The notes under the pieces are model-generated. The model was not told the origin of the DNA and ran no database searches. It saw nothing but the letters and a program-made list of their open reading frames with translations. Below, piece by piece: positions 10,619 to 20,103 of a DNA stretch of 64,000 nucleotides. Every line of letters begins with the position of its first letter. Positions within the stretch are counted from its first letter, which is position 1. The translations under genes were made by a program, and so were the position numbers. Source of the stretch: Altererythrobacter rubellus (lineage in GTDB: Bacteria; Pseudomonadota; Alphaproteobacteria; Sphingomonadales; Sphingomonadaceae); NCBI RefSeq assembly GCF_030284385.1, contig NZ_CP127221.1, positions 1,302,001 through 1,366,000 of the forward strand, in the 5' to 3' direction.

Positions 10619-10959
10619 CGGGCGGATCCTTCGAATTCGAAATTTGTATGTGAGATTTGCGGGCCAAATAGAGGGTGGGGCGGACAAGGGCAAGCCGAGG
10701 ATTGATCTGAGCAAGGCAATTGACGATTTCGCAACTGCACAGAAACAGAATCGGCCTGAATTGTTCGTCGAAATTGACCTTTCGGTTGTTCGACGCAAGA
10801 GAAGCACCAGTTTCTTAATGCTACAGGTGCAATCACTCGGTTTGCGTGCCACCTCTTTTAATCAGTTGACTGCACGATCCAGCTAAAAAGGGTATTATGT
10901 TCATGCGTTTCTGCCGCTATCTATCAACTGTCGCAAGTGGCGGCTAACCGTGCCGCTGC
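10619..10959. other. Intergenic region of about 340 bases, no supported gene
   Basis: This gap lies upstream of ettA and downstream of the MATE gene. It should hold the ettA promoter. A plus-strand frame at 10644-10886 has no recognisable domain, no ribosome site I trust and no partner. I see no RNA gene or strong hairpin. Confidence 0.6.
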
Positions 10960-12291
10960 CTAATTGCTGAAGCTACGGCGTATCAGGCTCGGCATCATAG
11001 CGGCCTGAAGGCCGGCCCTGACAGCCAGAAACAGCACGAAGCTGGCCCACAATCCTAGCGGCCATGTCAGCCAAAGGGAAAGCGCGAACAGCATGCTTGC
11101 GCCGACCATGGAAAGTAGCATGGCCCGTGTCCAGCTTGCGCCAACAAACACACCGTCGAACACAAAACTTGCAACTCCGGCGAAGGGGATGACGATTAGC
11201 CACATCGCTTGATCCTGCGCGATGCGTGCGACTTCGGGTGTAGCTGCAAAGCTGGTCACGATGGGGTTCGCGAACAGGATGAATGCAAAGGAGAGGAGCG
11301 CAGCGGCAGCGACGCCGCGCCAAAGGATTGCCTTTGTATATGCAGAAAAACCCGCTCGGTCCCTGTCGCCCTTGCGCTCTCCATTGAGCACTTGCGCTGC
11401 ATTCTCAAATCCATCCAGCAGCAGCGCAGTGAAGACAAACAACTGATAGATGACCCCATTGGCCGCGAGCACTTCTGGCCCGCGCTCTGCGGATAGGCGC
11501 GTAATTGCAGCCAGCGCTACTGTGAGCACTAGCGTGCGAAGGAACAGATCGCGATTGGTGGAAAGAAATGGTCTAAGTCTGGACCAGCTGATTGTGGCCT
11601 TTTCAAACAAAATCCCTATCACACGGCGACCGGACGAAGGATACAATACGAGCGCGATCAGGATTGCGAGCTTGGCATATTCAGCGATGAAGCTGGACCA
11701 GCCGATCCCAGCGATACCCCATTCAAGCTCTAGCGCCAGAAACAATCCTAAGGCGACGTTCAGAGCGTTGTAGATGACTTCGATGATCAAGACAGCGGTC
11801 ATCTGGCGGCGGCCGACCAGAAACCCGATCAGGGCCAAATTCAGCATAACGCCCGGCGCGGTCCAATAGCGGATGCCAGCATAAATACTCGCCGCCTCCA
11901 AGACGTCACCTTGTGCGCCCAATGCCGAAAGAAACAGCGGCATCAAAAGGGGCTTTAGCAGCACCAGCAGCGCCGCGATCATTGTGCCGATCACTAGACC
12001 GCGGGCCAGCAAACGAACTTGCTCTGTGGTTCCGTCTCGAGTTCCCGCTTGCGCGACCAGACCGGTTGTACCGGTTTTCAGGAAAGACATGACAGTGAAC
12101 AGCACGGCAAACAGCCGTGCTCCGACATCTACGGCCCCTTGGGTTGCTGCATCCTCGAGCCGACCAACGATCCACATGTCGCCGATACCGATTAAAGCGG
12201 TCGCGACATTGGTCAGCATCGCAGGGATTGCAATCGCCCAAATGGCGCGCGTATCGACGCTGGGTAATGTGGTGGATGACGAATGTGACAC
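10960..12291 (-). CDS. MATE-family (DinF-type) multidrug/cation antiporter
   Basis: The 443-residue inner-membrane protein has about twelve hydrophobic helices in two similar halves. The start is typical: [20 protein letters not shown] then [12 protein letters not shown], followed by [13 protein letters not shown], the region conserved in DinF-like MATE exporters. Such proteins export drugs or metabolites in exchange for H+ or Na+. The start is a GTG at 12291 with no obvious ribosome site. The gene sits just downstream of two tRNAs on the same strand and may be read partly from their promoter. Substrate unknown. Confidence 0.88.
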   Translation of the reverse strand: MSHSSSTTLPSVDTRAIWAIAIPAMLTNVATALIGIGDMWIVGRLEDAATQGAVDVGARLFAVLFTVMSFLKTGTTGLVAQAGTRDGTTEQVRLLARGLVIGTMIAALLVLLKPLLMPLFLSALGAQGDVLEAASIYAGIRYWTAPGVMLNLALIGFLVGRRQMTAVLIIEVIYNALNVALGLFLALELEWGIAGIGWSSFIAEYAKLAILIALVLYPSSGRRVIGILFEKATISWSRLRPFLSTNRDLFLRTLVLTVALAAITRLSAERGPEVLAANGVIYQLFVFTALLLDGFENAAQVLNGERKGDRDRAGFSAYTKAILWRGVAAAALLSFAFILFANPIVTSFAATPEVARIAQDQAMWLIVIPFAGVASFVFDGVFVGASWTRAMLLSMVGASMLFALSLWLTWPLGLWASFVLFLAVRAGLQAAMMPSLIRRSFSN

Positions 12292-12324
12292 GTGTGGGTT
12301 TCTCCCCTGGTGCCTGGCGAAAAC

Positions 12325-12401
12325 TGGTCGGGGAGAGAGGATTCGAACCTCCGACCCCTTGTACCCAAAACAAGTGCGCTACCTGGCTGCGCCACTCCCC
12401 G
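12325..12401 (-). tRNA. tRNA-Pro (anticodon TGG)
   Basis: The minus strand folds into a full cloverleaf. The acceptor stem CGGGGAG pairs with CTCCCCG, the anticodon loop is TTTGGGT with anticodon TGG, and the T arm contains GGTTCGAATCC. The 3' CCA is encoded (12325-12327). Length is 77 bases including CCA. Confidence 0.95.
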
Positions 12402-12446
12402 ACCGATTTCGCGCATCACATGCGAAACACAAAGTCCAGCTGCCGC

Positions 12447-12523
12447 TGGTGGGCCCGGCAGGACTCGAACCCGCGACCTAGCCGTTATGAGCGGCCAGCT
12501 CTAACCAACTGAGCTACAGGCCC
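12447..12523 (-). tRNA. tRNA with anticodon CAT (Ile2 or elongator Met)
   Basis: The minus strand gives a cloverleaf with acceptor GGGCCTG/CGGGCCC, a D arm with AGCTCAGTTGGTTAGAGC, anticodon loop CTCATAA, T arm GGGTTCGAGTCC and an encoded CCA. It is not the initiator, because the 1-72 pair is G-C and the anticodon-stem GC run of initiators is absent. The C4-G69, U12-A23 and C29-G41 pairs are the ones described as identity elements of E. coli tRNA-Ile2, whose CAT is modified to lysidine. Elongator Met is the alternative. Confidence 0.9.
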
Positions 12524-12626
12524 ATCAGGCAGCATGCGTGCGATGCGGCGAGCCCCCTACAATGGTCATCGCAATGAAACAAGCGCAGATATGCATTTAT
12601 TGGCGATTGTTGTGCACCAAGCAGGT

Positions 12627-14390
12627 TCAGAGCAATTCAGTGGCTTCGCGCACATCGCCGTCCGGCAGTTCCGTTTCGCCTGATGCCACTGCTGTCAACG
12701 GCAGCGAGAGCACCAGCCGTTCTTCATCCTGAACCAAGCTGCCGCCAGCGCCAGCGGCCTCTGCGCCGGCTAGTCTCAGGCTGAAACCGGCTCCAAACAA
12801 TCCTGCGCTGATGTCATGGGTGGTTGGTTTAACCTCGGCTGCGAAGACGTCGTCTTCTGCGATCAGCTGCGCCGGAATCTGGCACCAGAAGGTCGCTTGG
12901 TCTGCATCGGTTTCAATTTGCGCAAGGAGCAGCTCTCCGGTGTTGGTTGATCCTGCCAATGTGGCAAGCATTCGCCAGATCAGCGCCTCGGCTTCGTCCG
13001 GATCAATTTCCACCCAAGCAGTGCGGGCCTTGGTCGCCGTGATTTCGATACCGGCCATGCGCGGCGCCAGAACATGGCTAAGTTGATCGGTCATCCGCTT
13101 GGTGAGCGAGATCAGATCGGTATTTCCGCCGCCAAGTGACTGGACGCCGCCTTCAAGCTTGGCCAGTCGTTCCAACTCGTCAAGGCCTGCCAGAATGCTC
13201 GCCGCGTCGCCTGCGATTGTCGCGGCCAACGCACGGTAAGCGTTTGGCACCGGGCCATACAGTTGCTGATGGATCAGTTCCGCAAAACCCTGAACCGCGT
13301 TGACCGGTGTGCGAAGCTCGTGAAGCAATTGCCGCAACCGATCCGCTTCGGTCTGCGCACCGCTAGCCCTTGAAGGATCAAACGGTCTGCGAAACCGCCC
13401 GACGTAGCCATGGAAGCGCCCACCGCTGCGCGAGAAGCGCGGATGGGCATCGACGATCCATTCGCCTCGAATGGCCTCTGCACCTTCTAGCACGCGCGCT
13501 GCGCGCTCGATTGGCTGCTGCTGGCCGAATGCGGTCGCTATCGGGTCTGCCGGACTGCCTTTGTCCAGATATCTGGGATCTGTCAGCCGCTGACCTATGG
13601 TCATCGGGGCAACCGATGCATCAGCCCAGATGATGCGGCCTTGTGCATCGCTTTCGAAGGCGAAGCCTGTCACATCGTGGTGTGGCTCTGACGTTTTTTC
13701 GCCAAGCGGCAGGCGGGGCGACAGGTCATCTTTGGATGGAGCAGCGTGATCCCGGCGGAATTGCGCGATGCGTTCGATCGTCGCAGCGATCACGCTTTTT
13801 TCATCGCTGCCCGTCGCAACCGATGGGCGGTGCCGCATTGGCGCGGCTGGCGGTTCGGCACCAGGCTTGGGCCCGGCGTCGGGCAGGGGCGGGGCCTCTA
13901 CCTCAAGCTCTATGATCTGATCGTCTTCGACCGTATCCGCTTCGACAACGGGCTGTGGCAATCCGCGATCATGAATACCCAGCTGATCGAGCAATCGCTG
14001 GGCATCATCTGGCAAATCGCGCCGATTACGCAGCAGGCCACGGGCACGGATCGGCATGCGCGGGATCAGCGCGGTCCATTCCACTTCCGTCAGCTCGGCT
14101 CGCTGAAGCGCGGCTGATGCTACCTGTGGTTCGTCTTCCGCCAGATGCGCCGCCAATTGCGCATTGCGAAAGCGCCAGCTGGGCTCGTGAATGATACGCG
14201 CCCGTTCGTCAGCGGGGATTTGCTCCCCTAATGCACCCAGTCTTAACCATGCTGCGGCAAGCAGGCTGTCATCACGGCCATGCTTTCTGTTGCCTAACAG
14301 ATCGAGCAACTGGCGGAACTGTGTGCGCGCGCCACGCTCACTGGTGGCGCGGTGGCGCAACACAGTAGCAAGGCGGTCATCAAAGAACAT
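12627..14390 (-). CDS. Sensor histidine kinase, cytoplasmic, with degenerate ATPase domain
   Basis: The 587-residue protein has no membrane segments. Residues of about 1-130 are helical and charged and resemble a HEAT/DUF2336-like module. A Pro/Ala-rich linker and a PAS-like segment (residues ~230-340: AQGRIIWADASVAPMTIGQR) follow. Then comes a clear H box, LLHELRTPVNAVQGF, with H357 as the phospho-acceptor. The C-terminal ATPase region is hard to recognise: DPDEAEALIWRML stands where the N box should be, without its Asn, and a glycine-poor GFSLRLAGAEAAG stands near the G2 box. No response regulator is adjacent. Start ATG 14390 follows GGAG at good spacing. Confidence 0.75.
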   Translation of the reverse strand: MFFDDRLATVLRHRATSERGARTQFRQLLDLLGNRKHGRDDSLLAAAWLRLGALGEQIPADERARIIHEPSWRFRNAQLAAHLAEDEPQVASAALQRAELTEVEWTALIPRMPIRARGLLRNRRDLPDDAQRLLDQLGIHDRGLPQPVVEADTVEDDQIIELEVEAPPLPDAGPKPGAEPPAAPMRHRPSVATGSDEKSVIAATIERIAQFRRDHAAPSKDDLSPRLPLGEKTSEPHHDVTGFAFESDAQGRIIWADASVAPMTIGQRLTDPRYLDKGSPADPIATAFGQQQPIERAARVLEGAEAIRGEWIVDAHPRFSRSGGRFHGYVGRFRRPFDPSRASGAQTEADRLRQLLHELRTPVNAVQGFAELIHQQLYGPVPNAYRALAATIAGDAASILAGLDELERLAKLEGGVQSLGGGNTDLISLTKRMTDQLSHVLAPRMAGIEITATKARTAWVEIDPDEAEALIWRMLATLAGSTNTGELLLAQIETDADQATFWCQIPAQLIAEDDVFAAEVKPTTHDISAGLFGAGFSLRLAGAEAAGAGGSLVQDEERLVLSLPLTAVASGETELPDGDVREATELL

Positions 14391-14616
14391 CACAGCTCCA
14401 AATCGCGCGAATCGCGCATGGCATCAGGCGCAGATATTCCGCGCCAAGTCTTCCCTAACAGCAATAATTATCTCTTGCGGAGCGCCATTCTCGATGCGTT
14501 GCAAAGCGGGACAATTGCTGGCAAGAACAATAATATTAGTTTTGAGCCTGCTTAAAGGGCACATGTGTTTCATTTGGGTCCGATTCGGAGCCGATCTGGG
14601 GATATGAGGGTAATTT

Positions 14617-15078
14617 ATGGCCAGTCTGGACGAAATTGACCGCCGCTTGCTGGCTGAATTGCAGAATGAAGGCCGTGTAACAAACGTCGAATTGGCACAA
14701 CGTGTCGGTCTGACTGCCCCTCCATGTCTGCGCCGCGTGCGCGGGCTAGAAGAAGAAGGCGTCATTCGCGGCTATCACGCCGATCTGGACGCCTCCAAGC
14801 TAGGCTTTGCGATTACAGTCTTCGCGATGGTCAGTCTCAAGAGCCAGGCGGAAAGCGCATTGCGGGAGTTTGAAGACGCGATGCGCGAGCTGCCCGAAGT
14901 TCGTGAAGTCCATATGCTCAACGGCGAGATCGACTTTATCCTGAAGGTTGTCAGCCGCGATTTGCAGAGCTTTCAGGAATTCCTGACCAGCAAGCTCACA
15001 CCGGCACCGAATGTGGAAAGTGTGAAGACCTCGCTAACTATCCGAACCGCGAAGCATGAACCGGGCGTACCGCTGTAG
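14617..15078 (+). CDS. Lrp/AsnC-family transcriptional regulator
   Basis: This is a 153-residue protein of standard family length. An N-terminal winged helix-turn-helix (LDEIDRRLLAELQNEGRVT, VELAQRVGLTAPPCLRRV) is followed by an effector-binding RAM domain (FAMVSLKSQ, EVREVHMLNGEIDFILKV). Family members bind DNA as octamers and respond to amino acids or related metabolites. The target genes are not evident here. It is divergent from the histidine kinase across about 225 bases, which presumably hold both promoters. Confidence 0.93.
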   Translation: MASLDEIDRRLLAELQNEGRVTNVELAQRVGLTAPPCLRRVRGLEEEGVIRGYHADLDASKLGFAITVFAMVSLKSQAESALREFEDAMRELPEVREVHMLNGEIDFILKVVSRDLQSFQEFLTSKLTPAPNVESVKTSLTIRTAKHEPGVPL

Positions 15079-15266
15079 CGGTAAGCCTTCTCAAGGCATT
15101 GAAACAAGATAGTTTCCAGGCCCAGTTCTCACAGCCCTCGGAGCTACTCAGGCCCCGCTCAAAAGTAACGAATTCTACATGCCTTCGTTGTAACCCGACT
15201 GTCATAAACAAAGCCAGTTGAGGAACTAAGGGTAAAAGCCCGGGCTATAACAGGGGTCGCAAGGGT

Positions 15267-15445
15267 ATGGCATTCAGCCTCAACGAGCGAGTGGGCCAGT
15301 CAAAGAAGAGCAAAAACGTATCCGGAAGCCCTGCGTCGCACGCGAGGCCTTCCGAAGTGTTGGTTCAAGTTGAAGCAACCGGAATAGGATCGTTTTGGGC
15401 CACCAACGCTGAAGGTAATCTGATCTACCTGTCGAAAAATGCCGC
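15267..15445 (+). pseudogene. 5' fragment of a PAS-domain signalling protein, truncated against accC
   Basis: From ATG 15267 the frame encodes about 58 residues, ending VEATGIGSFWATNAEGN then LIYLSKNAA. This is the opening of a PAS domain as found in sphingomonad PAS-GGDEF-EAL proteins (FWATDxxGxLxYLS pattern). Immediately afterwards the sequence becomes the 3' end of accC on the other strand, and the frame stops at 15494. All remaining domains are missing, so this looks like a deletion endpoint. The 188 bases upstream have no gene and may still hold the old promoter. A small protein is not excluded. Confidence 0.55.
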
Positions 15446-16795
15446 TCAATCTTCGCGCTTTGCCAGCCAGTCTTCGAGCCATTTGATCGAATAGTCACCG
15501 CTGAGCACATCATCCTGATGCAGCAATTCCTGATGTAGCGGGATATTGGTCTTTACGCCTTCGACAACCATTTCCTCCAGCGCGCGGCGAAGGCGCATGA
15601 TGCAGCCTTCGCGATTGCGGCCATAGACGATCAGCTTGGCAATCATGCTGTCATAGTAAGGCGGGATTGAATAACCGGCATAGAGCCCAGAATCGACCCG
15701 CACATGCATGCCGCCAGCCGGGTGATAGTATGTCACCCTGCCTGGTGATGGAGCGAAGGTGAACGGGTCTTCGGCATTGATGCGGCATTCGATCGCGTGG
15801 CCGTTGAACTCGAGGTCTTCCTGCGCGACCGATAGCGGCTTGCCCTCTGCAATGCGGATTTGTTCGCGCACAAGATCAACGCCGGTAATCGCCTCGGTCA
15901 CCGGATGTTCGACCTGAAGCCGCGTGTTCATTTCGATGAAGTAGAACTCGCCGTCTTCCCATAGGAATTCGATTGTGCCTGCGCCGCGATAACCCATGTC
16001 GCGCATGGCCTTGGAACAGACCTCGCCCATGCGCATCCGCTCTTCACGGCTGATTACGGGGGAGGGGGCCTCCTCCAGCACTTTCTGGTGGCGGCGCTGG
16101 AGCGAGCAGTCGCGCTCACCCAGGTGGATCGCATTGCCTTTGCCATCGCCGAACACCTGAAATTCGATGTGGCGCGGATTGCCGAGATACTTTTCAATAT
16201 AGACCGTCGCATCGCCGAAAGCGGCTTTCGCTTCGCTGCCCGCCTGCTTCATCAGCGTTTCGATGGTGTCTTCGCTTTCGCAGACCTTCATGCCCCGGCC
16301 ACCGCCGCCAGACGCTGCCTTGATGATCACCGGATAGCCAATTTCCTTGGCGATCTTCTTGGCTTCATCATAGTCGGAAACCGCGCCATCGCTGCCCGGC
16401 ACCAATGGCAAGCCCAGAGCACCGGCGGTTTGCTTGGCCGCGACCTTGTCACCCATTGTGCGGATATGTTCAGGCTTGGGGCCGATCCACTTGATGTCAT
16501 GCGCTTCGACGATCTCGGCGAATTTCTCATTCTCCGAGAGAAAACCATAGCCTGGATGGATAGCGTCACATTGCGACACTTCGGCCGCCGAAATGATGTT
16601 TGCAACATTAAGGTAGCTGTCCGTCGCGGCCGGTGGACCGATACACACGGCGTGATCCGCCAGCCTTACATGCATCGCGTCCGCATCGGCAGTGGAGTGC
16701 ACCGCGACTGTTTCTATCCCCATCTCGTGCGCCGCGCGGTGGATGCGCAGCGCAATTTCGCCGCGATTGGCGATCAGTATGCGTTTGATTGACAT
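15446..16795 (-). CDS. accC: Acetyl-CoA carboxylase, biotin carboxylase subunit
   Basis: The 449-residue ATP-grasp enzyme carboxylates biotin on AccB with bicarbonate and ATP, the first step of malonyl-CoA synthesis. It shows the N-terminal [17 protein letters not shown], the glycine-rich ATP lid [10 protein letters not shown], the [14 protein letters not shown] segment and [16 protein letters not shown]. Length matches the family. It is the last gene of aroQ-accB-accC, nine bases after accB. Its 3' end meets a truncated PAS-protein fragment on the opposite strand. Confidence 0.97.
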   Translation of the reverse strand: MSIKRILIANRGEIALRIHRAAHEMGIETVAVHSTADADAMHVRLADHAVCIGPPAATDSYLNVANIISAAEVSQCDAIHPGYGFLSENEKFAEIVEAHDIKWIGPKPEHIRTMGDKVAAKQTAGALGLPLVPGSDGAVSDYDEAKKIAKEIGYPVIIKAASGGGGRGMKVCESEDTIETLMKQAGSEAKAAFGDATVYIEKYLGNPRHIEFQVFGDGKGNAIHLGERDCSLQRRHQKVLEEAPSPVISREERMRMGEVCSKAMRDMGYRGAGTIEFLWEDGEFYFIEMNTRLQVEHPVTEAITGVDLVREQIRIAEGKPLSVAQEDLEFNGHAIECRINAEDPFTFAPSPGRVTYYHPAGGMHVRVDSGLYAGYSIPPYYDSMIAKLIVYGRNREGCIMRLRRALEEMVVEGVKTNIPLHQELLHQDDVLSGDYSIKWLEDWLAKRED

Positions 16796-16804
16796 CGCGC
16801 TGCC

Positions 16805-17320
16805 TCAGCCGATTACAACGAGCGGCTGGTCAAATTCGACCGGCTGCCCGTTATCGATCAGGATAGCTTTGATAGTGCCGGCCTTGTCGGCTGTGATCGG
16901 GTTCATCACTTTCATCGCCTCAACGATCAGAAGGGTGTCGCCTTCTTTCACGCTGTCACCGACGGCGACAAAGTTTGACGCTTCCGGCTCGGGCGCGAGA
17001 TAGGCCGTGCCGACCATGGGCGACTTGACCGCATCGCCATGATCGTCCGCGGGTGCTGCTTCAGCTGCCGCCGCAGGAGCCGCCGCAGGAGCCGCCGCCG
17101 AAGGTGCCGCTGCGGGTGTCGGATCTGGCGCTGCGACCATCTGAGCAGGCGCAGCCGATGCCACAACACCGCCGCGTGCAACGCGGATCTTGCGGTCGTT
17201 ATCTTCGACTTCGATTTCGGTAAGCCCGGTTTCATTGAGCAGTTCGGCAAGCTCGCGAACAAGCTTGCTATCGATATTCATGCCGGAATTGCGACCACCG
17301 GCAGATTTACGTTCGGCCAT
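16805..17320 (-). CDS. accB: Biotin carboxyl carrier protein of acetyl-CoA carboxylase
   Basis: The 171-residue protein has an N-terminal helical region, an Ala/Pro linker (residues ~52-92, encoded by short GCCGCAGGAGCC-like repeats on the plus strand) and a C-terminal biotinyl domain. The biotinylated lysine is K137 in VEAMKVMNP; Val replaces the Leu/Met common after the lysine, a minor change. It carries biotin between AccC and the carboxyltransferase. Start ATG 17320 is used; ATG 17281 (MNIDSKLV) is possible. Confidence 0.96.
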   Translation of the reverse strand: MAERKSAGGRNSGMNIDSKLVRELAELLNETGLTEIEVEDNDRKIRVARGGVVASAAPAQMVAAPDPTPAAAPSAAAPAAAPAAAAEAAPADDHGDAVKSPMVGTAYLAPEPEASNFVAVGDSVKEGDTLLIVEAMKVMNPITADKAGTIKAILIDNGQPVEFDQPLVVIG

Positions 17321-17424
17321 TATTGCCCCTCAATATTTGGTTGCAGGCGTGACTATTCTTGCAAATTGTGGCTGGCAAGAGGCAGTGTACGACTTTTCGC
17401 AAACTGGCCTCTACGATTGGCAGG

Positions 17425-17874
17425 TCAAACTTCTCCGTTTGCGACCGCTTCCAAGGCGATAAGATAGCTCTTTGCCCCGTGACCTTGCACGCATTTCGCG
17501 GCGGCTTTGCCGACATATGAAATATGCCGGAATTCTTCGCGAATGGTGGGATCGGACAAATGCACCTCAATAACTGGCGTGCGGATGGCCTTGATCGCAT
17601 CGAGCAGCGCGATCGAGGTATGGGTATAGGCCGCTGCATTCAGCAGCACGGCGCGCGCATCCTCGGCCTGCGCCTCATGCAGCCAATCGACCAGCATGCC
17701 TTCGTGATTGGTCTGCCGCATGTCGATTTCAAAACCGAGTTCGCGCCCGCGATCCTCCAGCATGCCCGCAATGTCATCAAGCGTATCCGAGCCGTAAATA
17801 TCCGGCTCGCGCAGACCGAGCAGGTTCAGGTTCGGCCCGTTTAGGACGTAGATGGTGCTGGTCATGTCAGTCAT
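17425..17874 (-). CDS. aroQ: 3-dehydroquinate dehydratase, type II
   Basis: The 149-residue protein catalyses the third step of the shikimate pathway. The signature NGPNLNLLGLREPDIYG at the N-terminus supplies the catalytic Arg/Tyr loop. NAAAYTHTSIALLDAI and VIEVHLSDPTIREEFRH follow. The latter normally reads HxSNxHAREEFR: the His after V and the Arg are kept, but the Asn is Asp and the second His is Thr here. It is the first gene of aroQ-accB-accC. ATG 17865 is an alternative start. Confidence 0.93.
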   Translation of the reverse strand: MTDMTSTIYVLNGPNLNLLGLREPDIYGSDTLDDIAGMLEDRGRELGFEIDMRQTNHEGMLVDWLHEAQAEDARAVLLNAAAYTHTSIALLDAIKAIRTPVIEVHLSDPTIREEFRHISYVGKAAAKCVQGHGAKSYLIALEAVANGEV

Positions 17875-17928
17875 AGGCTTGGCCTAGCGTTTGCAGGCTG
17901 CGCTGAAAAGCGGAAGATGCGCTTGGTC

Positions 17929-19467
17929 TCACTCGGCTGAATTCGCAACCATATCCTGCTGCAGTGTCCGTCCAGCCAGTAAATAATGCAAAGCCGCCCA
18001 GGCATAGCCGCAGATAAAGATCACGATTGACCATTGTAGCCCGCGCGCATCCGCGCTGGCGCAGGCGGCGATCTCGCTCGCTTGAGCTGCAGTTGCTGTA
18101 ACGCTCACGTCGGAAGCAATGGCAAGCAATGGTTTGCACGCCTCCAGAGTCAGGCCCAGACCCTGCACATCCAGAAACGCTGTCTTTAGTAGCGTCGACA
18201 ATGCTCCGATTAGTGGTGGTCCCAAGCCATACCCCAGCAGATTGACTACGAAAAGCGTGATCGCAACCGATGTCGCGCGCATCCGGCTGTCGGCGACCCC
18301 GCCTGAGACAGCATACATCGGGCCGAGGTAGAAATAATGGATCATTGCCGCGATCATCAGCGGCGGCATCGCGAGCCACAGGTTGTCTGTCAGGAAACCA
18401 AACGCATAAAGCGGTACCGAAGTGGCCATTCCCAAAGCCGGAATCCACGACAATGCCTTGGGATAGCGCTTGGCCAGTTTGTCCGAGAGCCAACCAGAGC
18501 TGAAAACACCGATTGCAGCCATCAAGCCCAAGATGATGCCGAACAGCAATGACGCGGTCTGGATTGAAAGCTCGTGGGTCCGGATAAGGAACGAGGTCGT
18601 AAACTGCCCTACGCCATAGCCCACGAAAGACGCGAGCGTCGCGCCGATCACCACATGGCGATAGGCAGGCTTTTTCATCAGCACGCCAAGCGCTTCCTTG
18701 AAGCTCGCCTTTTCCAGTCCCTGCAGGGCAGCCGGATCAGTGTAGCCGCGCGGAGGTTCCTTTATACTGCGCCAGACGATCAATGACAGCAGCAGGCCCG
18801 GGATGCCAACAACAACAAAGGCGATCCGCCAACCTTCGACCTGTGACCAGTCAAGGCCGCCGAACAGACCGCCTAGGCCGATCGAGGCGATCCATGCGCC
18901 AAAGTCCGCGCCTTGCATCCCCGCGATTTGTCCGCCGAATACCGATGCGAGCATGCCGCCTAGCGGGACGCCCAAAGCGTAAATCGAGACCGCGGTCGCT
19001 CGTTTTGAGGGTTTGAAATAGTCGGCGATCAGCGATTGTGCCGGTGGTGTGCAGCCAGCCTCGCCAATGCTCACTCCTACGCGAAACAGAAACAGCATCA
19101 GAAATGACATGGCAAACCCGCACAACGCCGTAAACAGGCTCCAGACGGCCACTGCCAGCGCAATAATAACCACCCGGTTCTTGCGCTCTGCCACGCGGGC
19201 AATCGGCAATCCCAGGAATGTATAAAGCACCGCGAATGCCGGGCCGCCCAGCAGCCCCATCTGCCAATCTTCCAGACCGAAACTCAGCTTGATCGGCTCG
19301 GTCAGTATGTTGACGATCGTTCGATCGATGAAATTGAAGATGTAGACGATCAGCAGTGCGCTCAAGACGTAAGCCCGATAGCCTGGCGTGCCAAAGCCTT
19401 CAGAGGCAGGAAGGCCCTGTGCCGGCATTTCAGCGGGCGCGGCCGCGCTCAATTCTGCGATGATCAT
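17929..19467 (-). CDS. MFS transporter, spinster-type
   Basis: The 512-residue protein has about twelve membrane helices. It shows the motifs LIVYIFNFIDRTIVNIL, GLPIARVAERKNR (motif A-like loop) and RVGVSIGEAGCTPPAQSLI, the last typical of the spinster-like branch abundant in sphingomonads. A cysteine-containing periplasmic loop near residues ~440-475 is family-typical. Substrate unknown; lipids, aromatic acids and sugars have been proposed for relatives. It lies 54 bases upstream of aroQ on the same strand and could be co-transcribed. Confidence 0.88.
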   Translation of the reverse strand: MIIAELSAAAPAEMPAQGLPASEGFGTPGYRAYVLSALLIVYIFNFIDRTIVNILTEPIKLSFGLEDWQMGLLGGPAFAVLYTFLGLPIARVAERKNRVVIIALAVAVWSLFTALCGFAMSFLMLFLFRVGVSIGEAGCTPPAQSLIADYFKPSKRATAVSIYALGVPLGGMLASVFGGQIAGMQGADFGAWIASIGLGGLFGGLDWSQVEGWRIAFVVVGIPGLLLSLIVWRSIKEPPRGYTDPAALQGLEKASFKEALGVLMKKPAYRHVVIGATLASFVGYGVGQFTTSFLIRTHELSIQTASLLFGIILGLMAAIGVFSSGWLSDKLAKRYPKALSWIPALGMATSVPLYAFGFLTDNLWLAMPPLMIAAMIHYFYLGPMYAVSGGVADSRMRATSVAITLFVVNLLGYGLGPPLIGALSTLLKTAFLDVQGLGLTLEACKPLLAIASDVSVTATAAQASEIAACASADARGLQWSIVIFICGYAWAALHYLLAGRTLQQDMVANSAE

Positions 19468-19701
19468 TCTCCCTCACCTGCACGGATAGCGAAGTCCGGT
19501 CTTCCCGAATGCATCCTGCGGGGCTGTCTTCTCCTGCAACCATCTTCACCCTTTTCCGCCTGCCGTAAAGCGCGATAATCGCTTGCCCGGCAAATGTCCG
19601 GGCCCGGGCACCGGTTCTGGTGCTTGATGATTACCCCCTTTCAATTTGCCCGATTGGCGCGAAGACATGCGGCTTTTTGGCGAAGGGCAAGGGGTAAACA
19701 G

Positions 19702-20097
19702 ATGCAGTCCAAAGTTCACAATCCAACACCATGGCTTCAAGGCTTTGGCCTCAACCATGCGGTCGAAGTGCAAGGTGCCACGGGAACGCTTTACCTGAGC
19801 GGCCAGACCGCGACAGATGCAGATGGTCATGCGATGCATGCCGGAGACATCGTCGCGCAATACAAGCTCGCCTGGCAAAATCTGGTCGATGCGCTCGATT
19901 CGGCCGGGATGACACCTCAGAATCTGGTGCGCCTCAACTTCTACACCACTGATTTGGACGCGTTCGTGGCCTCGGCCGAACAGACCATGGCGCTTCACGG
20001 CGCAGCCGGGGCACAGATTTCAGCAACCCTGCTTGGTGTAGAGCGCCTTTTCGATCCTGACATCATGATCGAGATCGAAGGAACCGCTGTCGCTTGA
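19702..20097 (+). CDS. RidA-family protein (reactive enamine/imine deaminase-like)
   Basis: The 131-residue protein has the YjgF/RidA fold: LYLSGQTATDADG, YKLAWQNLVDALDSAGM, NLVRLNFYTTD and ISATLLGVERLFDPDIMIEIE. The canonical RidA arginine region (usually RxxVxxxxLP) reads ISATLLGVERLFDP, so it may belong to a non-RidA subgroup without enamine deaminase activity. Start ATG 19702 follows AAGGGG; the frame extends upstream but without family similarity. It is convergent with amn and divergent from the MFS gene across 234 bases with no other feature. Confidence 0.85.
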   Translation: MQSKVHNPTPWLQGFGLNHAVEVQGATGTLYLSGQTATDADGHAMHAGDIVAQYKLAWQNLVDALDSAGMTPQNLVRLNFYTTDLDAFVASAEQTMALHGAAGAQISATLLGVERLFDPDIMIEIEGTAVA

Positions 20098-20103
20098 TCC
20101 AAA

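Noticed and set aside
10644..10886. 80-codon plus-strand frame upstream of ettA
   Set aside because: No ribosome site, no domain and no partner; treated as intergenic.
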